From assembly GCF_900096915.1 (NCBI RefSeq), contig NZ_FMYK01000001.1, positions 248,001-312,000 on the forward strand: a stretch of DNA of 64,000 nt. Reading direction: 5' to 3'. Within the stretch, counting starts at the first letter, position 1; every line of letters begins with the position of its first letter. The translations under genes were made by a program, and so were the position numbers. The DNA is from Acinetobacter marinus. Its GTDB lineage: Bacteria > Pseudomonadota > Gammaproteobacteria > Pseudomonadales > Moraxellaceae. Of this stretch, positions 1-9,323 are shown piece by piece. Under the pieces are notes generated by a model that was not told the origin of the DNA, did no database searches, and saw nothing but the letters and a program-made list of their open reading frames with translations.

Positions 1-738
1 TTTTATGTGCCTGAATTTTATACGGTCAAACCAGGTGATAGTCTGAGCAAAATTGCCATGAAATATGGCTTAGATTATCGCAATGTTGCTAGCTTAAATA
101 ATATTCAGGTCATGGATAAAATCTATGTCAATCAGTCGCTTCGACTACGTGGCAATAGCAGCAATGATTCTCGACTGGTCAAAACACAGCCGATCCAAGA
201 ACAGGGTAGCATTCAACGTGAAAGTGTCCTAGCACAGGCGCAATCCGCACAAGTGCCGAATCAAGTCAATGTCGTTCAGCCGAATATGCCAAATGCACAG
301 CCTTCGGTTGGTTTAGGCACGACGCCGACGCCTACAGTCAACCCAACCCCGATTGGCACATCGACCCAAGGTTTAAATTGGGTGATGCCAAGTAATGGGC
401 GTGTGATTGATCGTTATGACCTCAGTCAAAATAAAAAAGGCATTCGTTTTGCGGGTAATGCGGGTGATCCAATCTATGCCGCAGCGGCTGGTGAAGTGGT
501 CTATGCTGATGATGGACTTAAAGAATATGGTCAATTAGTCTTAGTTCGACATACAAATGGTTACATTACGGCTTACGCACACAATAGCAAACTACTCGTC
601 AAAAACGGCGATAAAGTGACAGCAGGTCAAAAAATTGCTGAGATGGGCAGCACAGGAACCAATAAAACCATGCTCGAGTTCCAAATTCGTCTCGATGGCA
701 AGCCGATTGATCCCGTTTCAATTTTGCCAATTAGTTGA
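1..738 (+). CDS. nlpD: NlpD-like LysM/M23 (LytM) protein, 5' end outside window
   Basis: The reading frame is open to base 1, so the N-terminus (expected lipoprotein signal) is missing. Visible parts are a LysM peptidoglycan-binding domain near the start (YTVKPGDSLSKIA), a long Gln/Pro/Thr-rich linker, and a C-terminal M23 domain of about 110 residues. The zinc ligands are degenerate: the family HxxxD site reads KGIRFAGNAGD and the HxH site reads LEFQIR. As in other NlpD proteins, this suggests a non-catalytic LytM domain that activates a cell-wall amidase at division. In many gammaproteobacteria nlpD lies near surE, pcm or rpoS, but those genes would be outside the window. Family call is firm; the symbol rests on architecture. 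Confidence 0.85.
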   Translation, partial: FYVPEFYTVKPGDSLSKIAMKYGLDYRNVASLNNIQVMDKIYVNQSLRLRGNSSNDSRLVKTQPIQEQGSIQRESVLAQAQSAQVPNQVNVVQPNMPNAQPSVGLGTTPTPTVNPTPIGTSTQGLNWVMPSNGRVIDRYDLSQNKKGIRFAGNAGDPIYAAAAGEVVYADDGLKEYGQLVLVRHTNGYITAYAHNSKLLVKNGDKVTAGQKIAEMGSTGTNKTMLEFQIRLDGKPIDPVSILPIS

Positions 739-807
739 GCTCAAGCTGTTTTCATTCGGTAGAATTTCGTTTAGTATCAAATTTTTAAGTCATTTGAGAA
801 ATCAACC

Positions 808-1719
808 GTGTTGGAAAATCTTCGTGCGATGGGGGTCTTTGCTTGCGTAGTAGAGCGTGGATCATTTAGTGGTGCTGCCAAAGATTTGGGCATCACCACC
901 AGTGCTGTGAGTCAACAAATTCGTTCGCTAGAAATCGAGCTGAATGTGACCCTTTTGCATCGTTCAACACGAAAAATCAGCATGACTGAAGCTGGTCAGG
1001 CTTTTTTCCAAAGCTGTCAGGAAATGATGGCTGCCGCTGAGCGAGGCAAAATTCGCATCAGCGAGCTTCAAGATGATTTAATTGGGGAACTTCGCTTAGC
1101 GACTTCGCCAGAGCTGGCGTCTTTGCACATCGTTCCTGCACTTTCTCGTTGGATGATGGCGCATGAAACTTTGAAAGTGAACATCATGGCGTCAGAGCAA
1201 TATCTGAATCTGATTGATGAGCGTATCGATGTTGCGGTGCGAATGAGTCAGCATATTAGTGATGATGATTTTGAAGTCTATCCAATGGCGCGCGTGCAAC
1301 AGGTCTTGATTGCTTCACCAAGCTATATTAGTCAACGTGGCAATATCGAACATCCGCATGATTTGCTAAATCATCAACTGCTTCCTGTTGATTTAATGAA
1401 AAAATTCTCAAAATTAAAATTTCACAATGACAGCACCAATGAAACAGTTGAGCTGGAAATGCCTGTTAAAATCCGCACCAATAATGTGTTTGTCATGAAA
1501 ACACTGTGCATGGAAGGGCACGGTATTGGACGTATTTTACATCTGGATGCGCAAAAAGATCTGAAGCATGGTAATTTTGTCGAAGTGCTCCCTGATTGGA
1601 AATTGCCAGAATATACCTTATATGCAGTCACTCTGAAGCGTGAACAACAGCCTGTCAAAGTGATCCGTTGTATTGAAACGCTGAAAAGTTATTTTTCGCA
1701 GTTACCTGGTGGTCGCTAA
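808..1719 (+). CDS. LysR-family transcriptional regulator
   Basis: A 303-residue protein starting at GTG. Residues 1-60 hold the LysR winged helix-turn-helix (GSFSGAAKDLGITTSAVSQQIRSLE). The rest is the periplasmic-binding-like effector domain of the CrgA/YafC-type subgroup, which usually has a short effector domain and acts as a local regulator. It follows nlpD by 69 bp on the same strand and has no divergent partner, so its target is not evident. Family call is certain; the ligand and regulon are unknown. Confidence 0.9.
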   Translation: MLENLRAMGVFACVVERGSFSGAAKDLGITTSAVSQQIRSLEIELNVTLLHRSTRKISMTEAGQAFFQSCQEMMAAAERGKIRISELQDDLIGELRLATSPELASLHIVPALSRWMMAHETLKVNIMASEQYLNLIDERIDVAVRMSQHISDDDFEVYPMARVQQVLIASPSYISQRGNIEHPHDLLNHQLLPVDLMKKFSKLKFHNDSTNETVELEMPVKIRTNNVFVMKTLCMEGHGIGRILHLDAQKDLKHGNFVEVLPDWKLPEYTLYAVTLKREQQPVKVIRCIETLKSYFSQLPGGR

Positions 1720-1943
1720 ACTCAATCCGTTTTAGCTGAACAGCATTGTTAAGTTGTTCAATCTTTGCGGATTTTATACTTGTTTTCTCCATGATTTTGT
1801 GTAGATATATACATTGGGCTTACAGACAAAGGAATGTTTTACTCTGTAATATTGTGTTGCTGATCACATTTTTAAAATTTGATCTTCAATAAATGCCAAA
1901 CATCGTAAATACCTTTTCGGATATGCAAAAATAAGGGACAGAC

Positions 1944-2588
1944 ATGACAAATTTAGCGAGTTTAGTCGAAGCGATTGCCAAACAAGCATTGGGCGGTCAA
2001 AACAATAGCAATCAGCAAAATTCACAACAAAACAGCCAACAAAGTAACGATGCAGGTGGCTTAGGTGGCATCTTGGGCTCTGTACTGGGTCAACTCAATG
2101 GTGGAAATAGCCAACAAGGGCAGTCTTCTGGTGGCTTAGGCAGTATTTTGGGCTCGGTACTTGGACAGCTCAATGGTGGTGGAAACCAAAATCAAGGCAG
2201 TGGTTCGAGCTTTGGTGGTGGTAAAAGTGCGCTGTTGGTTGCGGTATTGCCGATCGTTCTGGCGTGGATTCAAAAGCAAGGTGGTCTACAAGGTGCTTTG
2301 GATAAACTGACTAAATCGGGGTTGGGCGGACAAGCCCAATCTTGGGTAGATCCAAATACGGCACAAAATCAAAATGTTGAAGAACAGCATGTCGAACAAC
2401 TATTTGATGATCAGGATGTAGAGCAAGTTGCCAATCAAACTAACGAGTCAAAGCAGAATGTCTATGCTGCGATTGCGACGGTATTGCCACAAATTATTGA
2501 TTCACTGACACCTCAAGGTCAATCGAGCAGTCAATCTGAAGCCAATAATGATATTCAAAATATCCTCAATAGTTTGAATATTCGTTAA
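1944..2588 (+). CDS. DUF937 family protein with internal tandem duplication
   Basis: A 214-residue Gln/Gly/Asn-rich protein. Residues 1-60 are low-complexity. A 25-residue unit beginning GGLGGILGSVLGQLNGG is followed directly by a near copy beginning GGLGSILGSVLGQLNGG. A hydrophobic helix (ALLVAVLPIVLAWIQKQGG) and a YidB/DUF937-like C-terminal part with a conserved-looking DVEQVA...VLPQIIDSLTPQG stretch follow. No signal peptide is visible. The start is chosen because AAGGGA lies just upstream of the ATG. The function of DUF937 proteins is not established. A bidirectional terminator follows the stop. Confidence 0.75.
   Translation: MTNLASLVEAIAKQALGGQNNSNQQNSQQNSQQSNDAGGLGGILGSVLGQLNGGNSQQGQSSGGLGSILGSVLGQLNGGGNQNQGSGSSFGGGKSALLVAVLPIVLAWIQKQGGLQGALDKLTKSGLGGQAQSWVDPNTAQNQNVEEQHVEQLFDDQDVEQVANQTNESKQNVYAAIATVLPQIIDSLTPQGQSSSQSEANNDIQNILNSLNIR
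2055..2190 (+). repeat. 75-bp in-frame tandem duplication
   Basis: Two adjacent units begin at about 2055 and 2130. Each codes for GGLGxILGSVLGQLNGG followed by a Gln/Asn-rich tail. The period is 75 bp (25 codons), and the two DNA copies differ mostly at silent sites, so the duplication is not recent. Confidence 0.8.
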
Positions 2589-2617
2589 CGATGGCTTGAG
2601 TAATAAATTTGAGCAAT

Positions 2618-2649
2618 AAAAAAGCTGAACTCGATGGTTCAGCTTTTTT
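2618..2649. terminator. Bidirectional intrinsic terminator
   Basis: A stem of AAGCTGAAC pairing with GTTCAGCTT is flanked by an A-run on the left and a T-run on the right. It would end the DUF937 gene on the plus strand and the small basic gene on the minus strand. Confidence 0.85.
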
Positions 2650-2679
2650 GTGAAATTTAAAAAATGAATCAGTTGATGA

Positions 2680-2823
2680 TTACTTCATTTTTTTCAGTTT
2701 CTTTTTCAGCTTTTTGACTTTACCTTCTTGCTTGTCAATTTTGTTCAAGCGTTGCTTGATTTCACGCTTTACTGATTTCAATTTTTGCTTTACTGCGACT
2801 TTTTTACTGACTTTCTTCGCCAT
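2680..2823 (-). CDS. 47-residue very basic Lys-rich small protein
   Basis: A short minus-strand frame coding for 47 residues, nearly half of them Lys or Arg (MAKKVSKKVAVKQKLKSVKR then EIKQRLNKID and a Lys-rich tail). An AGGAG motif lies 7 nt before the ATG at 2823; an ATG two codons further upstream would sit too close to that site. It ends into a shared bidirectional terminator. The predicted structure is one long basic amphipathic helix. It could bind nucleic acid or be a ribosome-associated peptide, but no family was recognised. The good ribosome binding site and terminator make it likely to be a real gene. Confidence 0.6.
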   Translation of the reverse strand: MAKKVSKKVAVKQKLKSVKREIKQRLNKIDKQEGKVKKLKKKLKKMK

Positions 2824-3136
2824 TATCATACTCCTAAGATTTGCTGATGCTATGCCGATTGGTTGTTCACCAAGCTAGAATAAATACAACAAATTCAATC
2901 ATTAAAATTTGACTTGATCTATGAAATTTATTACATCTTGCAGATCAAGACCTACACAATAACCTTATCGCCTGCACAGTGCTAGTGCAAGTTTACGTAC
3001 CTTTTGTAATATGAATACAACATGCGCTAACGTGCTGAAAAACCGAATATCTCGCTCGAAGTCGCTATGCCAGAACCATTGATTATGCTTAAATATTGGG
3101 GAATCGTTTCATAAATTTCATAACATTAGGAAGACC
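2824..3136. other. Intergenic region upstream of ligA
   Basis: No open frame with a credible start was seen in these 313 bases, and no strong hairpin or riboswitch-like structure. It should hold the ligA promoter and the promoter of the small minus-strand gene. In Pseudomonas the gene zipA precedes ligA; no zipA-like frame is present here. Confidence 0.5.
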
Positions 3137-5203
3137 GTGTTGATGCGCTCAGATCAAAACAGCTCAGCTCAAAATAGCAGTGATCAAGAAATTGCCTTAC
3201 AGATGCGTCAGTTGATTCAGATTTTAGCCAAACATAATCATGCCTATTATGTGATGGATCAGCCGAGCATTAGCGATGCGGAATACGATCAACTGTTTCA
3301 TCAACTCAAAGCCTTAGAACAACAATATCCTGAATCCATCCAAAATGATTCGCCAACGCAGAAAGTCGGCGGTGAAGCCTTAAAAAAATTCCAATCCATC
3401 AAACATGCAGTGCCGATGTTGTCGCTAGGTAATGTCTTTAATTTTGATGAGCTCAAATCATTTGATCAACGTATTCAAGATCGTTTGCCCAATCAAAAAG
3501 TACAATATGATGTTGAACTGAAACTCGATGGTTTGGCGATTTCACTGTGGTACAAAAATGGTCAGCTGGTGCAAGGCGTGACCCGTGGCGATGGTGAAAC
3601 AGGTGAGGACATTAGTCAAAACGTGCGAACTGTTCGTAACATTCCATTGCAGTTGACTCATAGCAAAGATGAGCTTCCTGAATTATTAGAAGTGCGTGGC
3701 GAGGTCTTAATTCCTAAATCAGGCTTTGAAAAGCTCAATCGTGAAGCAGAACAAAAAGGTGAAAAAACCTTTGCCAATCCACGTAATGCCGCCGCAGGAA
3801 GTCTACGCCAACTTGATCCGAAAATTGCTGCAAGCCGACCACTTGCATTTTATGCGTACGGTATAGCGCAGTGCGAACCGCATCATGATTTGGATTCGAT
3901 GAGTGCCAGTTTGCATTGGTTAAAAACATTAGGTTTTGAAATCGCCGAGCGACAATGGCTCGTGGATAGCATCGAAGATGTAGAAAATTGCTATCAAGAA
4001 ATTATGCAAGAGCGTCCAAATCTCTCCGTTGAGATTGACGGTATGGTGATCAAAGTCGATAGCCTACAACAACAAAAACAACTTGGATTCTTGAGTCGTG
4101 AGCCACGTTGGGCGACGGCGTATAAATTCCCTGCACAAGCTGCGCTGACGACGGTTGATAATATCGAGTGGCAAGTCGGGCGTACAGGTACGCTGACACC
4201 TGTGGCACGTCTAAAACCTGTCTTCGTCGGTGGTGTGACGGTATCCAATGTTACGCTACACAATATTGGCGAGATTCATCGTCTTGATGTGCGAGTCGGT
4301 GATACGGTCAGCGTGTATCGGACTGGCGACGTGATTCCTAAAGTGGAAAAAGTCTGGCAAGAATTCCGTCCTGATACAGCGCAAGTGGTTGAATTACCGA
4401 GTCAATGTCCAGTATGTGAGTCGCCTGTGGTGATGCCTGAAGGTGAGGCATTGGCACGTTGCTCGGGTGGTTTGTACTGTGCGGCGCAGCGTATTGAAGC
4501 GATTCGCCATTTCGTGGCGCGTAAGGCGATGGATATCGAAGGCTTGGGCGATCGTTGGGTCGAGTCTTTGCTACACCTAGAATTACTGGATAATGTGGCT
4601 GATATTTACAGTTTGCATTTGCACCATGAAAAATTACTCACTATTGATAAGATGGGTGAAAAATCCGTACAGAACTTAATTGATGCGATTGAGCAAAGTA
4701 AAGAAACTGAGCTACACCGATTTATCTATGCGCTCGGTATTCGTGGAGTGGGAGAAACTACTGCTCGGATGCTTGCCAATCAATTCCAAACTTTAGATGC
4801 GTTGATGTCGGCGGATTTAGAACAACTCAAGAAAACGCCTGATGTTGGCGACATTACCGCAGAATGGATTTTTGATTTCTTCCATGCTGAGCATAATATT
4901 GAAGTGATTCAGGCCTTACTTGATGCAGGGATTCACTGGGCTGCACCGCAAGCACCGACACGTCAGCCACTCAATGGGGAAAGTTGGGTGGTGACAGGTA
5001 CGCTTGCTAGTATGGGGCGTGATGAGGCGACACAGCGATTGCAGGCGCTTGGTGCGAGGGTATCGGGTAGTGTATCGAGCAAGACCAAATGTGTGGTGGC
5101 AGGTGAGAAAGCAGGCAGTAAACTGGATAAAGCGGAAAAGCTTGGTGTGGCGGTGATGAATGAAGATCAGTTTTTGCAGATGTTAGGTGGATTTGAAGGA
5201 TAA
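3137..5203 (+). CDS. ligA: NAD-dependent DNA ligase LigA
   Basis: A 688-residue protein that seals nicks in duplex DNA using NAD+. The adenylation domain has the KLDG motif with the nucleophile Lys129. It is followed by the OB fold, a four-Cys zinc finger (CPVC then C-x5-C at SGGLYC), helix-hairpin-helix repeats and a C-terminal BRCT domain from about residue 600. The length matches the family. The start could be GTG 3137 or ATG 3143; the first 15 residues are a non-conserved Ser/Gln-rich tail. It is essential for replication. Its 3' end overlaps the stop of a minus-strand gene remnant. Confidence 0.97.
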   Translation: MLMRSDQNSSAQNSSDQEIALQMRQLIQILAKHNHAYYVMDQPSISDAEYDQLFHQLKALEQQYPESIQNDSPTQKVGGEALKKFQSIKHAVPMLSLGNVFNFDELKSFDQRIQDRLPNQKVQYDVELKLDGLAISLWYKNGQLVQGVTRGDGETGEDISQNVRTVRNIPLQLTHSKDELPELLEVRGEVLIPKSGFEKLNREAEQKGEKTFANPRNAAAGSLRQLDPKIAASRPLAFYAYGIAQCEPHHDLDSMSASLHWLKTLGFEIAERQWLVDSIEDVENCYQEIMQERPNLSVEIDGMVIKVDSLQQQKQLGFLSREPRWATAYKFPAQAALTTVDNIEWQVGRTGTLTPVARLKPVFVGGVTVSNVTLHNIGEIHRLDVRVGDTVSVYRTGDVIPKVEKVWQEFRPDTAQVVELPSQCPVCESPVVMPEGEALARCSGGLYCAAQRIEAIRHFVARKAMDIEGLGDRWVESLLHLELLDNVADIYSLHLHHEKLLTIDKMGEKSVQNLIDAIEQSKETELHRFIYALGIRGVGETTARMLANQFQTLDALMSADLEQLKKTPDVGDITAEWIFDFFHAEHNIEVIQALLDAGIHWAAPQAPTRQPLNGESWVVTGTLASMGRDEATQRLQALGARVSGSVSSKTKCVVAGEKAGSKLDKAEKLGVAVMNEDQFLQMLGGFEG

Positions 5204-5311
5204 ACGTTGGTTGAAAGTTAGCTTTTGACGGAACTTCACGAGCATGTTATATAAAGTTCTTAAAACAAACGTTAACACTAATCCAAATAAAGCGCCAAGG
5301 GCAATAGTGAA
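5183..5311 (-). pseudogene. 3' stump of a membrane protein gene, Wzz-like C-terminus (tentative)
   Basis: Read on the minus strand, these bases hold an open frame with no start: FTIALGALFGLVLTFVLRTL, then YNMLVKFRQK and LTFNQRLSFKST, then stop TAA at 5185-5183 inside the ligA 3' end. One strongly hydrophobic Gly/Leu helix followed by a short basic tail is the usual C-terminus of Wzz/chain-length-determinant proteins. The frame loses coding character exactly where the AT-rich Gabija genes begin. I infer that a minus-strand gene between ligA and fpr was cut and replaced when the Gabija pair arrived. The Wzz assignment rests on one helix only. Confidence 0.5.
5225..5253 (+). promoter_or_regulatory. 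Candidate sigma-70 promoter for gajAB
   Basis: TTGACG at 5225-5230 and TATATA at 5248-5253 are separated by 17 bp, close to the sigma-70 consensus. It lies about 60 bp upstream of the first Gabija gene and inside the gene stump. Confidence 0.5.
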
Positions 5312-7456
5312 ATGTACATATCTAAAATAAGTCTTGTCAATTATAGAAATTTCGCCAATTCGTATTTTAAGTTTAATGAAGGAATTAACACTGTTATAGG
5401 TGAAAATGGTTCAGGAAAGACAAACATTTTTAGAGCTATCAGATTGCTTTTGGAAGATGCTTCTCTACAGTTTGCCTATAAACTAACTGAAGGTGATTTT
5501 AATAGAACTCTAGACAAAGGAAGATGGAAAGGGCATTGGATAATTATCAGTATTGAATTTGATGAACTAAATGATGAAGAAGCCATTCAATCATTATTCA
5601 TACACGGAACCGGCATTGCCGAAGCTGACTATGTAGAAAAAGCTACATACAATCTTTTTTTTCGCCCAAAAGCAGACATCAGACAAAAACTTTCGGAGTT
5701 AGCTGAAGGCGACAAAGTGGGATTACAATCTATACTTGATGATATTAACATTTTAGATAATTATGAAACATTTTTTACAGGGAAAAGCACAGCGGATTTT
5801 AACGACCCTGATGTATACAAAGAACTTGTAGGTGATTTTGAAAATGTTGTTTTCCCTTCTGCTATTGACGCATCAAAATTTGGTTCTAAAATCCCTCATC
5901 AGTTATCTGTTGCAAAAGAAGTTTCATTTACTTTTATACAGGCACTAAGAGATGTTGTAAGCGATTTTCATAATAACAGAACCAATCCGCTACTCACTCT
6001 TTTAAAAAATAAAAGTGGCGAAATTAAAGATTCTGATTACCAACCCATCAGCGATTTAGTAAAAGATTTGAATGAAAGCATTGAAGGACTTCCTGATGTA
6101 CAGACTATCCGTAAGGATATTAAAACTACAATTCAGGATGCTGTTGGGCTTACTTATTCTCCCTCATCCTTATCTATAAAATCCAGCGTTCCTGATGAAG
6201 CAGAAAAATTGCTTCAATCTTTAAAACTATTTATCGGGGAACCGGGGGAAGAATATGAAGGTGGTATTCATGAGTTAAGCTTGGGAGGTGCTAACCTTAT
6301 CTTTTTAACACTAAAACTTTTAGAATTTAAGTATCGAAAGTCAAAAGATACTTTCGCAAATTTCTTAATTATAGAAGAGCCAGAGGCTCATATCCATAAT
6401 CATATTCAGAAAACATTGTTCGACAAATTAGATTATGGTGATACTCAAATCATATATTCAACCCACTCTACTCAGATATCTGAAGTCAGTAATGTAGAAA
6501 ACATAAACATCTTAGCTAAAAAATTAAACTATGCAGAAGTTTATCAGCCTTCTACAGGCTTAGGTGCAGAAAACATTAATCAAGTACAACGCTACTTGGA
6601 TGCTGTAAGAACCAATTTGCTCTTCGCTAAAGGTGTGATTTTGGTAGAAGGCGATGCCGAAGAAATTCTAATCCCAATTGTAGTAAAGAAAGTTTTGGGG
6701 GTAAGCTTGGACGAGTTGGGTATAAGTTTGATAAATATAAGAAGTACTGGGTTTGAAAATGTTGCACAACTTTTTCATAATGAAAGGATAAAAAGGAAAT
6801 GTGCTATTCTTACTGATTTAGATGATGCTATTTGTGATACCACAATTAATGATATTGATGATAGTGAACGATTAATAAAGTATAAGAGAAAAGTTGAAGC
6901 ATCTAAACAAAAAGGTTTAGAGCGTAAGGCTAAGTTAGATGCTTTTGAAGCTGGAAATGATTGGGTAAAAACTTTTTATGCTGATTATACTTTTGAAGTA
7001 GATTTTCTAGCAGAAGGAAATGAAGATGAAATATTAGCAATTATTGATAAAGTTTATACGGATCCACCAACAAGAAAGCTAGCAAAAGAAAATATTGAAA
7101 GTGATGAGATAGCTATTTATGGAAAGCGGGTTCTTACAATGGCAAAACAAGAAGGAAAAGGTTGGTTTGCAATTATGCTAGGCAAACATATTTCGTATAA
7201 GACTGAAATTCCAGCTTATATTCTTGATGCTATCCTTTTTGCAAAGGAAACATATTCTTCAAACATAGTTGCTGACATTATTCAGTACAGAATGAATAAA
7301 CATTTTGAGGATGATGACACCTTGGATTTTACAAGTTGTAAAAAGGAACTTTTGAAATATAGGAAAGGGGCAAATAAATTGGAAGACTTAATTTTTGATT
7401 TTGACCGTGTACTGCCAAATGACCAAATTTTAACCCTAATAGACAAACTGAAGTAG
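5312..7456 (+). CDS. gajA: GajA-like OLD-family ATPase/TOPRIM endonuclease (Gabija)
   Basis: A 714-residue protein. Residues 1-430 are an ABC-type ATPase: Walker A GENGSGKT at 30-37, an ELSLGG signature near 327, Walker B LIIEEPEAH near 352, and an H-loop (IYSTHS). A TOPRIM nuclease domain follows, with ILVEGDAEE near 442 and the acidic motif DLDD at 502-505. In Gabija, GajA is a sequence-specific nickase/nuclease held off by normal nucleotide levels. The protein is about 130 residues longer than the Bacillus cereus type protein, mostly after the TOPRIM motif. Codon use is foreign (many AGA and ATA codons), unlike ligA. It lies 2 bp before the helicase gene. Confidence 0.88.
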   Translation: MYISKISLVNYRNFANSYFKFNEGINTVIGENGSGKTNIFRAIRLLLEDASLQFAYKLTEGDFNRTLDKGRWKGHWIIISIEFDELNDEEAIQSLFIHGTGIAEADYVEKATYNLFFRPKADIRQKLSELAEGDKVGLQSILDDINILDNYETFFTGKSTADFNDPDVYKELVGDFENVVFPSAIDASKFGSKIPHQLSVAKEVSFTFIQALRDVVSDFHNNRTNPLLTLLKNKSGEIKDSDYQPISDLVKDLNESIEGLPDVQTIRKDIKTTIQDAVGLTYSPSSLSIKSSVPDEAEKLLQSLKLFIGEPGEEYEGGIHELSLGGANLIFLTLKLLEFKYRKSKDTFANFLIIEEPEAHIHNHIQKTLFDKLDYGDTQIIYSTHSTQISEVSNVENINILAKKLNYAEVYQPSTGLGAENINQVQRYLDAVRTNLLFAKGVILVEGDAEEILIPIVVKKVLGVSLDELGISLINIRSTGFENVAQLFHNERIKRKCAILTDLDDAICDTTINDIDDSERLIKYKRKVEASKQKGLERKAKLDAFEAGNDWVKTFYADYTFEVDFLAEGNEDEILAIIDKVYTDPPTRKLAKENIESDEIAIYGKRVLTMAKQEGKGWFAIMLGKHISYKTEIPAYILDAILFAKETYSSNIVADIIQYRMNKHFEDDDTLDFTSCKKELLKYRKGANKLEDLIFDFDRVLPNDQILTLIDKLK

Positions 7457-7458
7457 TT

Positions 7459-9270
7459 ATGTTTATTTGGGAAAAAGATAGTATCAATATAGAACAAGAA
7501 AATGCAATTCTTGAAGATAATAGCGTGCTTCTTATTGCTTGTCCTGGAAGCGGTAAAACGAGAACCCTTACATTCAAAATTGCTTATGAATTAAGCAGGT
7601 TGAAATCAGACAAGGAATTCGTTATAGCCATAACCTATACTAATAGGGCTTCCGATGAGATAAAGGAGCGTGTTGAGTTATTAGGTGTTGATACGACACA
7701 ATTATGGATTGGCACTATCCATTCTTTTTGTATGGAATGGATTTTAAAGCCATATCATTTGTATTCCGAAAGATTGAAGAACGGCTTTAAGGTTATCAAT
7801 TCTTTTGACAGTGAAAAGATATTGACCGAATTATGCAAGCCCTATAAAGAGGAAAAAATAACCTATTATGATTGTGGCATCCTTGCCAAAACGGATAATT
7901 TCTATTTGACTTGTCTAGACACAAAAAAGCATAACTCATTGCAAAAAATTTTGGGGGAATATTTCGCAATCCTCGAAAAAAACCGACAGATTGATTTTGA
8001 ACAAATTTTGTTTTACGCTTATGAAATACTCAAATCAAAACCAGTTGTAGCAAATATTCTATCAAAATTATTTTCTTTTATTTTAATTGATGAATATCAA
8101 GATACTAAGGAAATACAGTATCACATCATATCTAAAATATTAAGCGTAAGCAAAGGCAATTCAAAAACACTTATTGTTGGCGACCCAAACCAATCTATTT
8201 ACGACTCGTTGGGAGGCTACCCAATGCCTAAAGATGAATTAGAAAAATTATTAGGATTTGAATTGACCCCATTAAGCTTAGATAAAAACTATAGGTCATC
8301 GTCGGCTATTATCAGCTATTTTGATTATTATAAAACTTTCGAAACTCCAATTGTTGCATTTGGTAATGGAAAAGATTATCCAAGTACAATTACATTCAAT
8401 TCAGTTGTCTCAGTAGATGATTTAATTGAAGAATTAGCTCAGTTAATTTTGTATAATGTAAAAACAGCTGGAATTAACCCAAACGAAATATGTATCACTG
8501 CTCCTCAATGGGTTCATATCGCAAGTATTACAAGAAAACTGATCATCAGACTTCCTGATTTCAGTTTTGACGGACCAGGAATGGCTCCTTTTTCTCGGGA
8601 TATTGATAATTTTTGGTTCAAGGTTTCAAGAGTTGCATTGACCGAACCTTCTCCATTTATGTATTTAAAAAGGTTAAGGTGGAGTGAAGAAATTTTAAAT
8701 GAATTGGATAGTTCGGGAGTCGATGTTTCAAATGTAAGCAGTAAAGAATTCTTAAGAATTTGTAATTCTTTGGAAATAAACGAAACAGATGGTTTGACTT
8801 ATTTAAAAATTTTCTTTAATAAGATTTGTGAAAATTTAAAAATTGTACTACCTCATTTTCATATGTTACATGAGCATTTCAATTCATTTTTTGCAAGTTC
8901 TGAAAGTAGAATTCAGAAACTGATTGATGATGGAAATCTATATATTGGGGATATTGAAAATTTCCGAAAGGTATTCAGACAGCGGGATGGAATTACCGTT
9001 TCCACGATACACGGAACAAAAGGTGAAGAATACGATACAGTTATTGGCTTTGGCTTGTTGGAAGGTTATGTTCCTCATTTTAATGATAAAAATGGTGTTG
9101 AAAATTCAAAGAAACTTTTGTATGTTTTAGCTTCAAGAGCAAGAAAAAATTTACATCTTATTTCTGAAAAATATAGAAATGTTCATCGGCATTACGCACC
9201 CGAAGGAAAACGACCAACCCCACACTTAATAGAATACAATTATGACTATTCTGCAATGGATTACGGATAA
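7459..9270 (+). CDS. gajB: GajB-like UvrD/PcrA-type helicase (Gabija)
   Basis: A 603-residue superfamily 1A helicase. Visible motifs are the Q-motif region (IEQENAILE), Walker A CPGSGKT near 28-34, motif Ia (ITYTNRASDEIKERV), motif II LIDEYQDT, motif III GDPNQSIYD, motif V TIHGTKGEEYDTVIG and motif VI YVLASRARKNLHLI. In Gabija, GajB senses DNA ends and hydrolyses nucleotides, which activates GajA. The 2-bp spacing from gajA shows one operon. It is about 100 residues longer than the type GajB. AT-rich codon use matches gajA. A terminator follows at 9324. Confidence 0.88.
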   Translation: MFIWEKDSINIEQENAILEDNSVLLIACPGSGKTRTLTFKIAYELSRLKSDKEFVIAITYTNRASDEIKERVELLGVDTTQLWIGTIHSFCMEWILKPYHLYSERLKNGFKVINSFDSEKILTELCKPYKEEKITYYDCGILAKTDNFYLTCLDTKKHNSLQKILGEYFAILEKNRQIDFEQILFYAYEILKSKPVVANILSKLFSFILIDEYQDTKEIQYHIISKILSVSKGNSKTLIVGDPNQSIYDSLGGYPMPKDELEKLLGFELTPLSLDKNYRSSSAIISYFDYYKTFETPIVAFGNGKDYPSTITFNSVVSVDDLIEELAQLILYNVKTAGINPNEICITAPQWVHIASITRKLIIRLPDFSFDGPGMAPFSRDIDNFWFKVSRVALTEPSPFMYLKRLRWSEEILNELDSSGVDVSNVSSKEFLRICNSLEINETDGLTYLKIFFNKICENLKIVLPHFHMLHEHFNSFFASSESRIQKLIDDGNLYIGDIENFRKVFRQRDGITVSTIHGTKGEEYDTVIGFGLLEGYVPHFNDKNGVENSKKLLYVLASRARKNLHLISEKYRNVHRHYAPEGKRPTPHLIEYNYDYSAMDYG

Positions 9271-9323
9271 AATGCGTTTGTTCCAATGGCGACTGATGTG
9301 CTTCCATGAAATATTTGTATAAG

